Position numbers and translations under genes: made by a program. The notes below the pieces were generated by a model, which saw only the letters and a program-made list of their open reading frames with translations, did no database searches and was not told where the DNA came from. From Pengzhenrongella sicca (lineage in GTDB: Bacteria > Actinomycetota > Actinomycetes > Actinomycetales > Cellulomonadaceae), in the NCBI RefSeq assembly GCF_017569225.1, contig NZ_CP071868.1, positions 2,976,001 through 3,040,000 of the forward strand: 64,000 bases of DNA. Reading direction: 5' to 3'. Shown piece by piece: positions 55,722 through 64,000 of this stretch (its first letter is position 1; each line of letters starts with the position of its first letter).

Positions 55722-57371
55722 TCAGTTGATCTCCTCGAGCTTGCGGGTCTGCCGGAACGCGAGCGCGGAGATCGTCCCGACGATCACGAAGATCACGATC
55801 GAGAGCGCGCTCGCGAGCCCGTAGTCCTTGGCGGCGTTGCCGTCGACCCCGGAGATCGAATAGACCATCGAGATCAGGATGTCGGTGTGCCCGAGCGGCA
55901 CGGACGCGTCGGCGAACCGCGGCCCGCCGCCGGTGAGCATGTAGATGAGCGTGAAGTTGTTGAAGTTGAAGGCGAACGACGAGATCAGCAGCGGCGCGGT
56001 CGAGACCAGCAGCAGCGGCATGATGACCGACCGCCAGGTCCGGATCGGGCCGGCCCCGTCGAGCTTCGCGGCCTCCATGACGTCGCCGGGGATGGACTGC
56101 AGGGCCCCGGTGCAGATCAGGAACATGTACGGGAACCCGAGCCACAGGTTGACCCCGAGCACCGCGAGCTTGGCCAGCCACGGGTCGGTCAGCCAGCCGA
56201 TCTCCGCCCCGCCGAGCAGCACCTGGTTGATGAACCCGAACCGGCGATTGAGCAGCCCCGACCACAGCAGTGCGGCCAGGAAGCCAGGGATGGCGTACGG
56301 CAGGATCATCAGCGTGCGGTAGATCCGGCGGAACCGGACCCGCTCGTCGTTGAACACCATCGCGAGGAAGAGCCCGAGCAGGAACGTCGAGACCACCGAC
56401 AGGGCCGCGAACGCGATCGTCCAGGCGAAGATCTTCAGGAACGGCGACGCGTAGCGCGGGTCCGCGAACGCCTTGACGAAGTTGTCGAAGCCGACGACGA
56501 CGCGCCAGCCCACCGCGAGCTGGTCCCCGTCCGCGGACTCGAACTGCCCGTCGTCATTCGGCCGGTAGACGGTCCCGGTCGTCGCGTCCGTCATCGTGTC
56601 CGCGTCGGCGTCGTAGTCCAGCGTCGAGATGAACACGTAGCCGCTGCGGGCGTCCTGGGTGCGGATCGACCCGTCGGAGGGGTCGCTCGAGACCGGGACC
56701 CGGAGGGTGGTCACGTCCTCCTGGCGCTGCAGGATCGCCTGCCGGTCGAGGATCTCGTACCCGGGCACGGCGGTGACGACGTCGTCGGTCGCGACGGCGT
56801 CGTCGACGGTCTCGAGCGGGGACTGCGCCCGCCCGACCCGGACGTCGCCGTCGGACGTGACGATCGCGAAGGCGAGCTCGTCGCCGTCGGCCAGCACCGT
56901 GAGCGGGTACGCGTCCGAGCCCTCGACGCGGCGTTCGTTCTGGATGAGCAGCGCCTCGATCGCGTCGGATTTCGTCGAGTTGTGGCCGTCGCCGTAGTTG
57001 GTGAACGCGACGAAGCCCGTGAACAGGACGACGAAGATCTGGTAGACGAGCAGGAACGCCAGGCCCGGCAGGATGTACTTCAGCGGCAGCGCGCGGCGGC
57101 TGAAGTACACGTAGTTCGCGGCGACGAGCAGCGCGACCATCGACCAGAGGATGCCGAAGGAGCCCTGCGCCCACGCCGCCAGCACGACGTAGCCGCCGAG
57201 CGCGTCGACGACCGCGAGCAGGACGAGCTTGAGCAGGTACCCCCGGGAGAAGTTCGTGGCGTGCGCGCCGTCGCGGCGCCCGAGCGAGCGGCGCGCGCGC
57301 CGGGTCGGGGGGACGGTCGGCGGCTGGGCGGGCGCGGGCGCGTCCGTCGGCGGCGACTGGGGGGAGCTCAT
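55722..57371 (-). CDS. malF: maltose-type ABC transporter permease (MalF) with large extracytoplasmic loop
   Basis: A 549-residue permease, long for this family. Several N-terminal helices (about residues 45-135) precede a polar extracytoplasmic region of about 180 residues (around 140-320), comparable to the MalF P2 loop of enterobacteria. Six helices follow, with the EAA loop DVMEAAKLDGAGPIRTWRSV. The start ATG 57371 has GGAGG nearby. The large loop probably contacts the binding protein. Confidence 0.92.
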   Translation of the reverse strand: MSSPQSPPTDAPAPAQPPTVPPTRRARRSLGRRDGAHATNFSRGYLLKLVLLAVVDALGGYVVLAAWAQGSFGILWSMVALLVAANYVYFSRRALPLKYILPGLAFLLVYQIFVVLFTGFVAFTNYGDGHNSTKSDAIEALLIQNERRVEGSDAYPLTVLADGDELAFAIVTSDGDVRVGRAQSPLETVDDAVATDDVVTAVPGYEILDRQAILQRQEDVTTLRVPVSSDPSDGSIRTQDARSGYVFISTLDYDADADTMTDATTGTVYRPNDDGQFESADGDQLAVGWRVVVGFDNFVKAFADPRYASPFLKIFAWTIAFAALSVVSTFLLGLFLAMVFNDERVRFRRIYRTLMILPYAIPGFLAALLWSGLLNRRFGFINQVLLGGAEIGWLTDPWLAKLAVLGVNLWLGFPYMFLICTGALQSIPGDVMEAAKLDGAGPIRTWRSVIMPLLLVSTAPLLISSFAFNFNNFTLIYMLTGGGPRFADASVPLGHTDILISMVYSISGVDGNAAKDYGLASALSIVIFVIVGTISALAFRQTRKLEEIN

Positions 57372-57492
57372 CGGTACCTCCGTGCGGGGGGCCCGTCGGG
57401 CCAACCCTGCGTCGTGGTGGGTGCTGCCGAACGCCGGGCCGTGGCGCGCGGCCGATGCTCAGGCACCGGCCGCGCGCCACGGCGCGCGTGCG

Positions 57493-58728
57493 CTAGGACG
57501 CGTCGAGCTCGCCCTGGATGTCCGCGACCATCTTGTCCCAGGCGGCGGCGGGATCGGGCGACGCGCCGCTGATGATGCCGGCCTCGGTCACGCCCCAGTA
57601 GGACCAGACCGACCCCATCTCGGGGATGGACGGCATCGGGACGGCGTCTGCGCCGACGGCGCGGAAGCCGGCCGTGATCGGGTCGGCCGAGGCGGTGTCG
57701 GCCGCGGCGGTCAGCGCCGGCGGGCGGTCGCCCGCCTCGTACAGCGCGAGCTGGGCGTCCTCGGTCGACATTGAGTTGACCAGGAAGTCGTTAGCGAGGA
57801 TGACGTTGTCGCTCTGCGCGTTCACGTAGAAGCCCGCGACGCCCACGAACGGCTGGGCGGGCTGCCCACCCGCGCTCGGGATCGGGTCGATCGCGAGGTC
57901 GAGGCCCGGGAAGCTCTCGAGCATCCACGGCCCGCCGATGATGTACGGCGACTCGCCCGCGGCGAACGCCGCGACCGCGATGTCGTACGTGATCGCGGTG
58001 TCGAGCACCTTGGCGGCGCTCTGCGCGGCGAGGAAGCTCGCGAAGCTCGTGCCCGCCTCGCCGCCGAGCGCGAGGTCGGCCGCGTACGAGCCGTCCTCGT
58101 TCTGAGTGAAGACCGGGGCGCCGAACGACGTCTGCAGCGGGTACATCGTGTACGGGTCGCCCTTTTCGCTGACCTGCAGCAGGATCGGGTACTTCGAGCC
58201 GGTGGCCTGCCCGGCGGCGACGGCGTCGGCCCAGGTGGCGGGCGCGGTGGCGGCCAGCGCGGTGTTGCGGATGAGCGCGATGTTCTCGACGGCGTACGGC
58301 AGGCCGTAGACCTGCCCGTCCTGGGTGAACGCCTCGATCGAGACGGGCTCGAACTCGCTCGCCTTGTCGCCGAGCTCGATGGGCGCGACGACGCCGTTGG
58401 ACGTCATCTCGCCGAGCCAGTCGTGGGCGCCGACGGTGATGTCGGGGCCCTCGCCCGTCGGGACCTGCGCGAGGAAGTCCGCGCGGATGTCGTCGAAGTT
58501 CTTGAGCACGAGCTCGACGGTCGCGCCGGTCTCCTCCTCGAACGAGGCGGCGGCCGCCTCGACCGCGGGCTTGCGGGTCTCGTCGACCCAGATCGTGAGC
58601 GTGCCGCCGTCGGCGGCCTCGGTGGCCGCGCCGTCGGACGCGTCGTCGGACCCGGAGGTCGAGCCCGAGCAGGCGGCAAGGGCGAGCGAGGTGCCCAGCA
58701 CAGCCGCGAATGTGATGCTTCGTCGCAT
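57493..58728 (-). CDS. malE: maltodextrin-binding lipoprotein of ABC transporter
   Basis: An extracytoplasmic binding protein of 411 residues. The start is ATG 58728, with GGAG seven bases before; METT at 58740 is in frame. The signal peptide ends in the lipobox LALAAC near residue 19, followed by a Ser/Gly/Asp linker. MalE-type segments are TLTIWVDETRKPAVE, FEEETGATVEL, VGAHDWLGEMTSNG and YGLPYAVENIALIRN. It is the first gene of malE-malF-malG and divergent from the LacI regulator. Confidence 0.92.
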   Translation of the reverse strand: MRRSITFAAVLGTSLALAACSGSTSGSDDASDGAATEAADGGTLTIWVDETRKPAVEAAAASFEEETGATVELVLKNFDDIRADFLAQVPTGEGPDITVGAHDWLGEMTSNGVVAPIELGDKASEFEPVSIEAFTQDGQVYGLPYAVENIALIRNTALAATAPATWADAVAAGQATGSKYPILLQVSEKGDPYTMYPLQTSFGAPVFTQNEDGSYAADLALGGEAGTSFASFLAAQSAAKVLDTAITYDIAVAAFAAGESPYIIGGPWMLESFPGLDLAIDPIPSAGGQPAQPFVGVAGFYVNAQSDNVILANDFLVNSMSTEDAQLALYEAGDRPPALTAAADTASADPITAGFRAVGADAVPMPSIPEMGSVWSYWGVTEAGIISGASPDPAAAWDKMVADIQGELDAS

Positions 58729-58809
58729 CGTGGTCTCCAAGCGATGGGATGCTGCGACCGGCGCCGGGGGGCCAAGCCGCCCCGCGCTGGTCCGGATGGC
58801 ACGACGCTA

Positions 58810-58840
58810 ACCCGCAATTCGCGGGTCTGCAACCTGTTGC
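58810..58840. promoter_or_regulatory. palindromes in the malE-lacI intergenic region, probable operator
   Basis: Two adjacent inverted repeats: ACCCGC-AATTC-GCGGGT (58810-58826) and GCAACCTGTTGC (58829-58840). Related half-sites (GCAAC near 58853) follow. They lie between divergent malE and the LacI-type gene, where such a repressor would act on both promoters. Which one is the operator is not known. Confidence 0.5.
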
Positions 58841-58921
58841 GGTAACTTTCAGGCAACGGTTTCAGGCCCGCTTCTCCTACCCTGGCAAGCCGAGCTCACC
58901 CGCAGCAGAGAAGAAGGCCCC

Positions 58922-59959
58922 ATGTCCGCCACGGTCCCGCCCGCCCGCACCCGCCTGACCGACGTCGCCAACCAGGCCGACGTCAGCACGGCGACCGTCT
59001 CGCGGGTGCTCAACGGCAAGCCCGGCGTCTCCGCGCAGACCCGCCAGTCCGTGCTCGCGGCGCTGGACATGCTCGGGTACGCGCGGCCGGAGAAGCTGCG
59101 GCTGCGATCCGCGGGCCTGGTCGGGCTGATCGTCCCCGAGCTCACCAACCCGGTGTTCCCCGCGATCGCGCAGTCGATCGAGTCGATGCTCGCGGCCCGC
59201 GGGTACACGCCACTGCTGTGCACGCAGGCCCCGGGCGGCACGACCGAGGACGAGTACATCGAGATGCTGCTCGACCGCGACGTCGACGGCATCGTGTTCG
59301 TCTCCGGCCTGCACGCCGACACCTCCGCGAGCCGCGAGCGCTACCACGCGCTGCGCAGCCAGGGCCTGCCGATCGTGCTGATCAACGGCTACGCCGAGGG
59401 CGTCGACGCCCCCTTCATCTCCACCGACGACGGCGCCGCGATGGATCTCGCGGTCCGGCACCTGACGTCGCTCGGGCACCGCGGCATCGGGCTCGCGATC
59501 GGTCCCGACCGGTTCGTGCCCGCGCAGCGCAAGGTCGTCGGGTTCGCCGAGAACCTGCGCCGGCAGCTCGGCGTCGACGACGTCGCGCCGCACATCGTGT
59601 CCACGCTCTTCACCGTCGAGGGCGGCCAGGCCGCGGCCTCCGAGCTCATCGCCTCGGGCCACACCGCGATCGTGTGCGGGTCGGACCTCATGGCGCTCGG
59701 CGCGATCCGCGCGGCGCGCGCCCGCGGCCTGAGCGTGCCGGGCGACGTGTCGATCGTCGGCTTCGACGACTCGCCGCTGATGGCGTTCACGGACCCTCCC
59801 CTGACGACCGTGCGCCAGCCGCTGGCCGCGATGGGCGCGGCGGCCGTCACCACGCTCGACGCCGAGATCGACGGCACCCGCGGCCCACGCACCGAGCTGC
59901 TCTTCTACCCCGAGCTCATCGTGCGAGGCTCGACCGGCTCCGCACCCGTCCCCGCCTGA
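58922..59959 (+). CDS. LacI-family transcriptional regulator (MalR-like)
   Basis: A 345-residue repressor. The N-terminal helix-turn-helix and hinge read RLTDVANQADVSTATVSRVL near residues 11-30, followed by a periplasmic-binding-protein-like effector domain (LVGLIVPELTNPVFP, VDGIVFVSGLHAD, VSIVGFDDSPLMAFTDPPLT). It is divergent from malEFG and directly upstream of the GH13 gene, so it likely controls both in response to maltose or maltodextrin. Confidence 0.93.
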   Translation: MSATVPPARTRLTDVANQADVSTATVSRVLNGKPGVSAQTRQSVLAALDMLGYARPEKLRLRSAGLVGLIVPELTNPVFPAIAQSIESMLAARGYTPLLCTQAPGGTTEDEYIEMLLDRDVDGIVFVSGLHADTSASRERYHALRSQGLPIVLINGYAEGVDAPFISTDDGAAMDLAVRHLTSLGHRGIGLAIGPDRFVPAQRKVVGFAENLRRQLGVDDVAPHIVSTLFTVEGGQAAASELIASGHTAIVCGSDLMALGAIRAARARGLSVPGDVSIVGFDDSPLMAFTDPPLTTVRQPLAAMGAAAVTTLDAEIDGTRGPRTELLFYPELIVRGSTGSAPVPA

Positions 59960-59991
59960 CCTCCACCCCCGAGCGAACCCAGGATCCCCCA

Positions 59992-61743
59992 GTGACCGCA
60001 CAGACCCCGACGCCCGCACCCGCCGCGCACGCCCGCGCGGCGCTGACCCACGCCCCGCTCGTGCACGCGCCGCGCGCAGAGCCGGGGCAGTGGTGGCGGC
60101 ACGCCGTCATCTACCAGATCTACCCGCGCTCGTTCGCCGACGCCTCCGGTGACGGCATCGGCGACCTGCCCGGGATCACGGCGCGCCTGGACCACCTCGT
60201 CGAGCTCGGCGTCGACGCGATCTGGCTGTCGCCGTTCTACCGGTCGCCCCAGGCCGACGCGGGGTACGACGTCGCGGACTACCGCGACGTCGACCCGCTG
60301 TTCGGGACGCTCGCCGACTTCGACGAGCTCCTGGCGGGGGCCCACGCGCTCGGGCTGCGGGTCGTCGTCGACCTCGTGCCCAACCACACCTCGGACGAGC
60401 ACGTCTGGTTCCAGGCCGCGCTCGCCGCCGCGCCCGGCAGCCCCGAACGCGCCCGCTACTTGTTCCGCGAGGGCAAAGGGGCGGACGGGGCCGAGCCGCC
60501 GAACAACTGGGAGTCCCTGTTCGGCGGCCCCGCCTGGACCCGCCTCCCCGACGGCCAGTGGTACCTGCACCTGTTCGACACGCGGCAGCCGGACCTCGAC
60601 TGGGAGAACCCGCAGGTGCGGGACGAGTTCGAGGACGTGCTGCGGTTCTGGCTCGACAAGGGCGTCGACGGGTTCCGCGTCGACGTCGCGCACGGTCTCG
60701 TCAAGGAGCCCGGCCTGCCCGACTGGGACGGCCAGGCCGCGATGATCGAGGGCAGCACCGCGGCCCCCGGCGACCGCAAGGTCGGCGACCACGGGCCGAT
60801 GTTCGACCAGGACGGCGTGCACGAGATCTACCGCGCGTGGCACCGGGTGCTGGCCGAGTACGACGGCGACCGCGCGCTGGTCGCCGAGGCGTGGGTCGAG
60901 CCGCTCGAGCACCTGGCCGACTACGTGCGCCCGGACGAGATGCACCAGGCGTTCAACTTCGCGTTCCTCGCGACGCGCTGGGACGCCGTCGCCCTGCGGC
61001 CCGTGCTCACCGCCTCCCTTGTCGCGAACGACGCCGTCGGCGCGCCGACGACCTGGGTGCTCTCGAACCACGACGTCGTGCGGCACACCTCCCGCCTCGG
61101 CCTGGCCGACGCCGGCTCGCGCCCCACGGGCATCGGCGCGCAGGACGAGCAGCCCGACGAGGCGCTCGGGCTGCGCCGCGCCGGCGCCGCGTCGCTGCTC
61201 ATGCTCGGGCTGCCTGGCTCGGCGTACCTGTACCAGGGCGAGGAGCTCGGCCTGCCCGAGCACACCGCCCTCGACGACGACCTGCGCCAGGACCCGTCGT
61301 GGTGGCGCTCGGGCTACACCGAGCGCGGGCGCGACGGCTGCCGCGTCCCGCTGCCCTGGGAGGCGGGCAGCGCGGGCTTCGGCTTCTCCCCCACCGGCGC
61401 GACCTGGCTCCCGCAGCCCGCGAACTGGGCCGCGTACGCGCTCGACGCGCAGCGCGGCATGGCGGGCTCGACGTTCGAGAGCTACCGCACCACGCTGCGG
61501 CTGCGGCGCGAGCTCGGGCTCGGGTCCGGCTCGCTCGCGTGGGCGGACGTCACGCTCGGGTTCGACCCGCGGTGGGTGCTGGCGTTCGTCAACGCCGGGG
61601 TGCTCGTGCTGACGAACCTCGGCGCCCACCCCGTCCCGCTGCCGGCGGGCGTCACCGTGCTGCACGCCAGCGCGCCGCTGGTCGCCGCCGACGGCGTCAC
61701 GCTCGTGCCCACCGACACGACGGTCTGGGCGGAGCTGGTCTAG
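59992..61743 (+). CDS. alpha-glucosidase / oligo-glucosidase, glycoside hydrolase family 13
   Basis: A 583-residue cytoplasmic GH13 enzyme that would split imported maltodextrins. The start is GTG 59992, 33 bases after the regulator stop, with AGGA upstream. Conserved regions are VVVDLVPNHTSDEH (region I), GFRVDVAHGLV with the nucleophile Asp (region II), LVAEAWVEPLEH with the acid/base Glu (region III) and LSNHDVVRH (region IV). VIYQIYPRSFADASGDGIGD is typical of the oligo-1,6- and alpha-glucosidase subfamilies. Linkage preference is not readable. Confidence 0.93.
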   Translation: MTAQTPTPAPAAHARAALTHAPLVHAPRAEPGQWWRHAVIYQIYPRSFADASGDGIGDLPGITARLDHLVELGVDAIWLSPFYRSPQADAGYDVADYRDVDPLFGTLADFDELLAGAHALGLRVVVDLVPNHTSDEHVWFQAALAAAPGSPERARYLFREGKGADGAEPPNNWESLFGGPAWTRLPDGQWYLHLFDTRQPDLDWENPQVRDEFEDVLRFWLDKGVDGFRVDVAHGLVKEPGLPDWDGQAAMIEGSTAAPGDRKVGDHGPMFDQDGVHEIYRAWHRVLAEYDGDRALVAEAWVEPLEHLADYVRPDEMHQAFNFAFLATRWDAVALRPVLTASLVANDAVGAPTTWVLSNHDVVRHTSRLGLADAGSRPTGIGAQDEQPDEALGLRRAGAASLLMLGLPGSAYLYQGEELGLPEHTALDDDLRQDPSWWRSGYTERGRDGCRVPLPWEAGSAGFGFSPTGATWLPQPANWAAYALDAQRGMAGSTFESYRTTLRLRRELGLGSGSLAWADVTLGFDPRWVLAFVNAGVLVLTNLGAHPVPLPAGVTVLHASAPLVAADGVTLVPTDTTVWAELV

Positions 61744-61761
61744 GCGCTCGAGCTGGTCTAG
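61732..61761 (+). repeat. duplicated 12-bp stop-codon segment
   Basis: GAGCTGGTCTAG occurs twice (61732-61743 and 61750-61761), separated by six bases. The first copy ends the GH13 gene. In the second, CTA at 61758-61760 is the stop codon of dusB on the other strand. Confidence 0.85.
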
Positions 61762-62921
61762 CCCCCCGAGACGCTGAGCTCGGCCTCGTGCAGCGCGCGC
61801 CGGAAATCCTCGCTGAGGTCGCGCGAGTCGAGCCAGCCCTCGGGCAGGGACACCCGCTTGGGCGAGCCGGCGCGCCCGCGCGGGCCCTCGGCCGGCTCGC
61901 CGGGGTAGGGCTGGTCGAGGTCGAGCTGGGCGAGCAGGTCCTCGAGCTCGGTCAACGTCGAGACCAGCCCGAACGACCGGCGCAGGTCTCCGCCGACGAT
62001 GTAGCCCTTGAAGTACCAGGCCATGTGCTTGCGCATCTCGCGCAGCGCCTTGGACTGCTCGCCGAAGTGCTCGACCATGAGCTCCGCGTGTCGGTGCACG
62101 ACGGCGGCGACCTCGCGCACGCCGGGCCGCACGCGCACGTCCGAACCGGCGAACGCCGCGGCGAGGTCGGCGAACAGCCACGGCCGGCCCTGGCAGCCCC
62201 GGCCGACGACGACGCCGTCGCACCCGGTCTGCGCGACCATCGCCACCGCGTCCTCGGCGGACCAGATGTCGCCGTTGCCGAGCACCGGGATGTCGGTGAC
62301 GGCCTGCTTGAGGGCCGCGATCGCGGCCCAGTCGGCCGTGCCGGAGTAGTAGTCGGCCGCGGTCCGCGCGTGCAGCGCGACCGCCGCGATCCCGACGTCT
62401 TGCGCGATCCGGCCCGCCTCGAGATAGGTGAGGTGGCCGTCGTCGATCCCCTTGCGCATCTTGAGGGTGACGGGCACGCCGAAGGGGGCGGCGGCGTCGA
62501 CGGCGGAGCGCACGATCGAGGTGAACAGGTCCCGCTTCCAGGGCAGCACCGCCCCGCCGCCCTTGCGCGTGACCTTCGGGACGGGGCAGCCGAAGTTGAG
62601 GTCGATGTGGTCGGCGCGGTCCTCGGACGCGATCATGTGTACCGCGGCGCCGACGGTCGCGGGGTCGACGCCGTAGATCTGCACCGAGCGGGGCCGCTCG
62701 TCGGGCTCGTGCGCGATGATCCGCAGCGACTCCTCGCCGCGTTCGACGAGCGCGCGGGACGTGACCATCTCCGCGACGTACAGGCCGGCGCCGCTCTCGC
62801 GGCACAGGCGCCGGAACGCGGCGTTAGTGACCCCGGCCATCGGCGCGAGCACGACGGGCGTGTCGACGGTCAGCGGGCCGATCCGCAGGGGCGGCAGCAG
62901 TCGCGTGGAGGAAGCGGTCAC
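61758..62921 (-). CDS. dusB: tRNA-dihydrouridine synthase (DusB type)
   Basis: An FMN enzyme that reduces uridines in the tRNA D-loop. It has 387 residues from a GTG start. Visible motifs are VLAPMAGVTNAAFRRLCRE, QIYGVDP, HIDLNFGCPVPKVTRKGGG (with the active-site Cys in FGCP), VTLKMRKG and VVVGRGCQGRPWLF. It is 46 bases downstream of glyS on the same strand and convergent with the GH13 gene. Confidence 0.93.
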   Translation of the reverse strand: MTASSTRLLPPLRIGPLTVDTPVVLAPMAGVTNAAFRRLCRESGAGLYVAEMVTSRALVERGEESLRIIAHEPDERPRSVQIYGVDPATVGAAVHMIASEDRADHIDLNFGCPVPKVTRKGGGAVLPWKRDLFTSIVRSAVDAAAPFGVPVTLKMRKGIDDGHLTYLEAGRIAQDVGIAAVALHARTAADYYSGTADWAAIAALKQAVTDIPVLGNGDIWSAEDAVAMVAQTGCDGVVVGRGCQGRPWLFADLAAAFAGSDVRVRPGVREVAAVVHRHAELMVEHFGEQSKALREMRKHMAWYFKGYIVGGDLRRSFGLVSTLTELEDLLAQLDLDQPYPGEPAEGPRGRAGSPKRVSLPEGWLDSRDLSEDFRRALHEAELSVSGG

Positions 62922-62967
62922 TCCCCCAGTGTCGCGTACCGCCGCCGCCGGCGGTGAATCCCCTCGG

Positions 62968-64000
62968 TCAGCAGCCCAGGAGGCGGGCGCCGAGGTACTC
63001 GGCGACCTGGGTCAGGGCGACGCGCTCCTGCGCCATCGAGTCGCGGTGGCGGATCGTGACGGCCTGGTCGTCGAGCGTGTCGAAGTCGACCGTGATGCAG
63101 AACGGCGTGCCGATCTCGTCCTGGCGGCGGTACCGGCGGCCGATCGCGCCGGCGTCGTCGAACTCGACGTTCCAGTGCCCCCGCAGCTCGGCCGCGAGGT
63201 CGCGCGCCTTGGGTGACAGGGCCTCGTTCCGCGAGAGCGGGAGCACGGCGGCCTTGACCGGCGCCAGCCGCGGGTCGAGCTTGAGCACCGTGCGCACGTC
63301 GACGCCGCCCTTGGTGTTGGGCGCCTCGTCCTCGGTGTACGCCTCGACGAGGAACGCCATCAGCGAGCGCGTCAGGCCGGCGGCCGGCTCGATCACGTAC
63401 GGGACCCAGCGCTCGTTCTTGGCCTGGTCGAAGTACGACAGGTCGACGCCCGAGTGCTCGGTGTGCGTCTTGAGGTCGAAGTCGGTGCGGTTCGCGACGC
63501 CCTCGAGCTCGCCCCACTCGCTGCCCTGGAAGCCGAACCGGTACTCGATGTCGACCGTCCGCTTGGAGTAGTGCGACAGCTTCTCCTGCGGGTGCTCGAA
63601 GTGGCGCAGGTTCTCGGGCGAGATGCCCAGGCCCGTGTACCAGTCGGTGCGCGCGTCGATCCAGTACTGGTGCCACGTCTCGTCCGTGCCGGGCTCGACG
63701 AAGAACTCCATCTCCATCTGCTCGAACTCGCGCGTGCGGAAGATGAAGTTTCCGGGCGTGATCTCGTTGCGGAAGGACTTGCCGATCTGGCCGATGCCGA
63801 ACGGCGGCTTCTTGCGGCTCGTCGTCACGACGTTGGCGAAGTTCACGAAGATGCCCTGGGCCGTCTCGGGCCGCAGGTAGTGCAGGCCGGACTCCTCCTC
63901 GACGGGTCCGAGGTAGGTCTTGAGCATCATGTTGAAGTCGCGCGGCTCGGTCCAGGCGCCGCGCGTGCCGCAGTTCGGGCAGGCGATGTCGGCGATGCCG
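62968..64000 (-). CDS. glyS: glycyl-tRNA synthetase, class II single-chain type (5' end beyond window)
   Basis: The last 343 or so codons of a eukaryote/archaeal-type glycyl-tRNA synthetase. Class II motif 2 is in [20 protein letters not shown] with [10 protein letters not shown], and motif 3 lies around [16 protein letters not shown]. The anticodon-binding domain follows ([30 protein letters not shown]). A CPNCGTRG segment near the window edge belongs to the insertion upstream of motif 2. The frame stays open to base 64000, so the gene continues beyond it. Confidence 0.95.
   Translation of the reverse strand, partial: GIADIACPNCGTRGAWTEPRDFNMMLKTYLGPVEEESGLHYLRPETAQGIFVNFANVVTTSRKKPPFGIGQIGKSFRNEITPGNFIFRTREFEQMEMEFFVEPGTDETWHQYWIDARTDWYTGLGISPENLRHFEHPQEKLSHYSKRTVDIEYRFGFQGSEWGELEGVANRTDFDLKTHTEHSGVDLSYFDQAKNERWVPYVIEPAAGLTRSLMAFLVEAYTEDEAPNTKGGVDVRTVLKLDPRLAPVKAAVLPLSRNEALSPKARDLAAELRGHWNVEFDDAGAIGRRYRRQDEIGTPFCITVDFDTLDDQAVTIRHRDSMAQERVALTQVAEYLGARLLGC

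Overview
The window is high-GC DNA from an actinobacterium, and a member of the Cellulomonadaceae or a close relative is the best guess. This rests on the gene families present (polyphosphate glucokinase, DUF3052, DUF3145, BldC, an RNase H/phosphatase fusion, GlnA2 beside GlnE, single-chain AceE, FasR-FabD-FabH-AcpP-FabF) and on the frequent GTG starts and ATGA/GTGA overlaps between neighbours. Much of the core gene set and order is shared with other actinobacteria, including the glnE-glnA2 to aceE-fabD neighbourhood of Mycobacterium tuberculosis. Several accessory patches interrupt it.

Layout. 0.2-3.1 kb: a methyltransferase, a membrane protein, a broken gene and a conserved hypothetical. 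3.1-14.5 kb: nitrogen and cofactor genes (glnE, glnA2, nadE, panB, an EEP-family protein), then map-ppgK-MBL hydrolase, mostly joined by 4-base stop/start overlaps. 14.5-18.1 kb: two unknown proteins, a remnant of a NhaC-type antiporter, an APC permease and arginine deiminase. 18.1-26.7 kb: a sugar locus with a ROK repressor divergent from a GH36 alpha-galactosidase, a two-permease ABC importer, a binding lipoprotein and an unusual short GH31 enzyme. The shared intergenic region carries two matching operator-like sites. 26.7-28.2 kb: rnpB and yaaA. 28.2-30.8 kb: an IS30-type element split by an IS3-type element. 30.9-33.8 kb: the Nif3 / zinc-ribbon / RNase H-phosphatase operon. 34-35.8 kb: a Ser/Thr kinase with a coupled lipoprotein, then tRNA-Val. 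35.9-46.8 kb: AhpE-like peroxiredoxin, DUF3052, aceE, a TPR-like protein, fasR and the type II fatty acid synthesis operon, DUF3145 and def. 47-50 kb: bldC, tRNA-Met, a hypothetical, tRNA-Asn and an accessory patch next to it (integrase remnant, two small unknown proteins, a possible Xre/ParS remnant). 50-54.7 kb: pfkA, dnaG, dgt. 54.8-61.7 kb: a maltose-type ABC importer divergent from a LacI regulator and a GH13 alpha-glucosidase. 61.7-64 kb: dusB and the 3' part of glyS.

How the genes work together. The alpha-galactoside and maltodextrin loci each pair an importer with cytoplasmic glycosidases and a local repressor. Neither encodes an ABC ATPase, so both probably use a shared MsmK/MsiK-type ATPase elsewhere. 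The sugars released can feed PpgK and PfkA, and AceE passes carbon to the FAS II operon. The most distinctive features are the nested insertion sequences (removing the inner one restores the outer transposase frame exactly), the mirror-image operator pair, the GH31/GH36 pairing and the decayed patch beside tRNA-Asn. I found no CRISPR array, prophage or complete defence system.
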